NCBI GenBank assembly: GCA_013694885.1
Contig: JACDBO010000276.1
Location: 1-5,914, forward strand
DNA: 5,914 bases
Direction of reading: 5' to 3'
From: Chloroflexia bacterium
GTDB lineage: Bacteria > Chloroflexota > Chloroflexia > Thermomicrobiales > UBA6265
Positions 5,280-5,914 of this stretch are shown here, in pieces. The notes below the pieces were generated by a model. It searched no databases. It saw only the letters and a program-made list of their open reading frames with translations, and had not been told where the DNA came from. A program made the translations under genes and the position numbers. Numbering within the stretch: the first letter of the stretch is position 1; each line of letters begins with the position of its first letter.

Positions 5280-5306
5280 CGAGAGATGCAGGTGTCTACT
5301 CTCGTT
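5280..5306. repeat. Small inverted repeat resembling the core of the palindromic repeat
   Basis: CGAGAG (5280-5285) and CTCTCG (5299-5304) form a perfect 6-bp inverted repeat with a 13-nt loop just before the nuoL ribosome binding site. CGAGAGAT (5280-5287) and CTCTCGTT (5299-5306) are identical to core 8-mers of copy B, so this may be a decayed third, core-only copy. Chance is possible because the elements are short. Confidence 0.35.
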
Positions 5307-5310
5307 GCGT

Positions 5311-5315
5311 GGGGA
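5311..5315 (+). promoter_or_regulatory. Possible ribosome binding site of nuoL
   Basis: GGGGA lies 7 nt before ATG 5323. The match is modest, but the distance is right and the resulting N-terminus MADLLFLIPLLPLAAF is typical of NuoL. Confidence 0.4.
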
Positions 5316-5322
5316 CCTCTTG

Positions 5323-5914
5323 ATGGCTGATCTGCTGTTCTTGATCCCGCTGCTGCCGCTGGCGGCGTTTGCGGTCAACATCCTGTTCGGGCGGGCGTTG
5401 CTCGGCGACAAGGCGCATTGGGTTGCCGTGCCGGCCGTCTTCCTCTCCTGGCTGCTCTCGGTGCTCGTCTTCTTCGACATCCGGGGGAACGACGAGCCGC
5501 TGCACCAGCGTCTCTTCACCTGGATCCCGTCCGGCGATTTCACTGTGGACGTCTCGCTCTACGCCGACCAACTCACCGCGGTGATGCTACTCGTCGTGAC
5601 CACGGTCGGTCTCCTCGTCCACGTCTACTCCGTCGGCTATATGCACGGCGATGGCGGCTACTACCGCTTCTTCGCTTACCTACCCCTCTTCGTCTTCTCG
5701 ATGCTGATGCTGGTGCTGGCCGACAACTTGCTGGTGCTGTTCGTCTTCTGGGAAGCAGTCGGACTCTGTTCGTACTTCCTGATTGGCTACTACTTCAAGC
5801 GTCGTTCGGCCAATAACGCCGCGAAGAAGGCGTTCATCGTCAACCGGATCGGTTATCTCGGTTTCGGCCTCGGAATCATGCTCGCCTACTGGACGTTTGG
5901 AACGATCTCCTTTC
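5323..5914 (+). CDS. nuoL: NADH-quinone oxidoreductase subunit L (ND5-type proton pump), N-terminal part (3' truncated by window)
   Basis: The first 197 residues of NuoL/ND5, the distal antiporter-like subunit that pumps protons; full-length proteins are usually about 600-700 residues. The frame is open from ATG 5323 to the window edge. About six hydrophobic segments are present, near residues 3-22, 32-52, 80-101, 117-134, 137-156 and 172-190. Family blocks seen: SVGYMHGDGGYYRFFAYLPL (within 103-122), FSMLMLVLADNLLVLF (125-140), FWEAVGLCSYFLIGYYF (142-158) and ANNAAKKAFIVNRIG (163-177). Glu144 is the key transmembrane glutamate, with the same number as in E. coli. Oddly, the residue after NRIG is Tyr178, where E. 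coli and Thermus have Asp (VGD/IGD). The gene follows nuoK after 179 nt; nuoM and nuoN would be expected downstream. Confidence 0.97.
   Translation, partial: MADLLFLIPLLPLAAFAVNILFGRALLGDKAHWVAVPAVFLSWLLSVLVFFDIRGNDEPLHQRLFTWIPSGDFTVDVSLYADQLTAVMLLVVTTVGLLVHVYSVGYMHGDGGYYRFFAYLPLFVFSMLMLVLADNLLVLFVFWEAVGLCSYFLIGYYFKRRSANNAAKKAFIVNRIGYLGFGLGIMLAYWTFGTISF

Noticed and set aside
5112..5330. Small frames crossing the palindromic repeat before nuoL, on both strands
   Set aside because: Their peptides (for example CHSER-RNLSL and related strings) are translations of the repeat itself, a familiar source of false hypothetical proteins.

Overview
This window is a segment of a respiratory complex I (NADH:quinone oxidoreductase, nuo) operon from a high-GC bacterium. 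All genes lie on the + strand, in the order nuoC (last 41 codons), nuoD, two Uma2-family genes, nuoH, nuoJ, nuoK, nuoL (first 197 codons). I recognised the Nuo proteins from family signatures read directly in the translations. The organism is probably a member of the Chloroflexota, perhaps near the Thermomicrobia/Sphaerobacter group. That assignment is inference only. It rests on the GC-rich codon use, separate nuoC and nuoD genes, Uma2 genes (a family greatly expanded in Chloroflexota and Cyanobacteria), and dispersed palindromic repeats of the GTCATTTCGAG type.

Layout. 1-1428 holds the end of nuoC and all of nuoD, 5 nt apart: the quinone-site and connecting part of the peripheral arm. 1429-2700 holds two co-directional Uma2-family nuclease-fold genes from visibly different branches of the family. 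Their third codon positions are much more AT-rich than those of nuoD, which suggests they were inserted into the operon. 2701-2845 is a GC-rich spacer with a perfect 7-bp inverted repeat and what may be a displaced gene tail. 2846-3889 is nuoH. 3890-4088 is a spacer carrying a palindromic repeat. 4089-4799 is nuoJ, 4835-5143 is nuoK, and 5144-5322 is a second spacer with another copy of the same repeat. nuoL starts at 5323 and runs off the window.

How the genes work together. NuoC and NuoD form part of the hydrophilic arm. NuoH anchors that arm and, with NuoD (and NuoB), forms the quinone chamber. NuoJ and NuoK form the connecting part of the membrane arm. NuoL is the distal antiporter-like proton-pumping subunit. 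Genes for the NADH-dehydrogenase module (nuoE, F, G) and for nuoI are absent from their usual places between nuoD and nuoH and between nuoH and nuoJ. They may lie elsewhere in the genome, or the complex may use another electron donor; the window cannot decide.

Most notable: two Uma2 genes inside a core bioenergetic operon, one with a histidine at a predicted catalytic aspartate; two 86-87 nt repeats with equal 22-nt loops placed in two nuo spacers; and a tyrosine in NuoL at the position of E. coli Asp178. I found no evidence for a wholly new multi-gene system.
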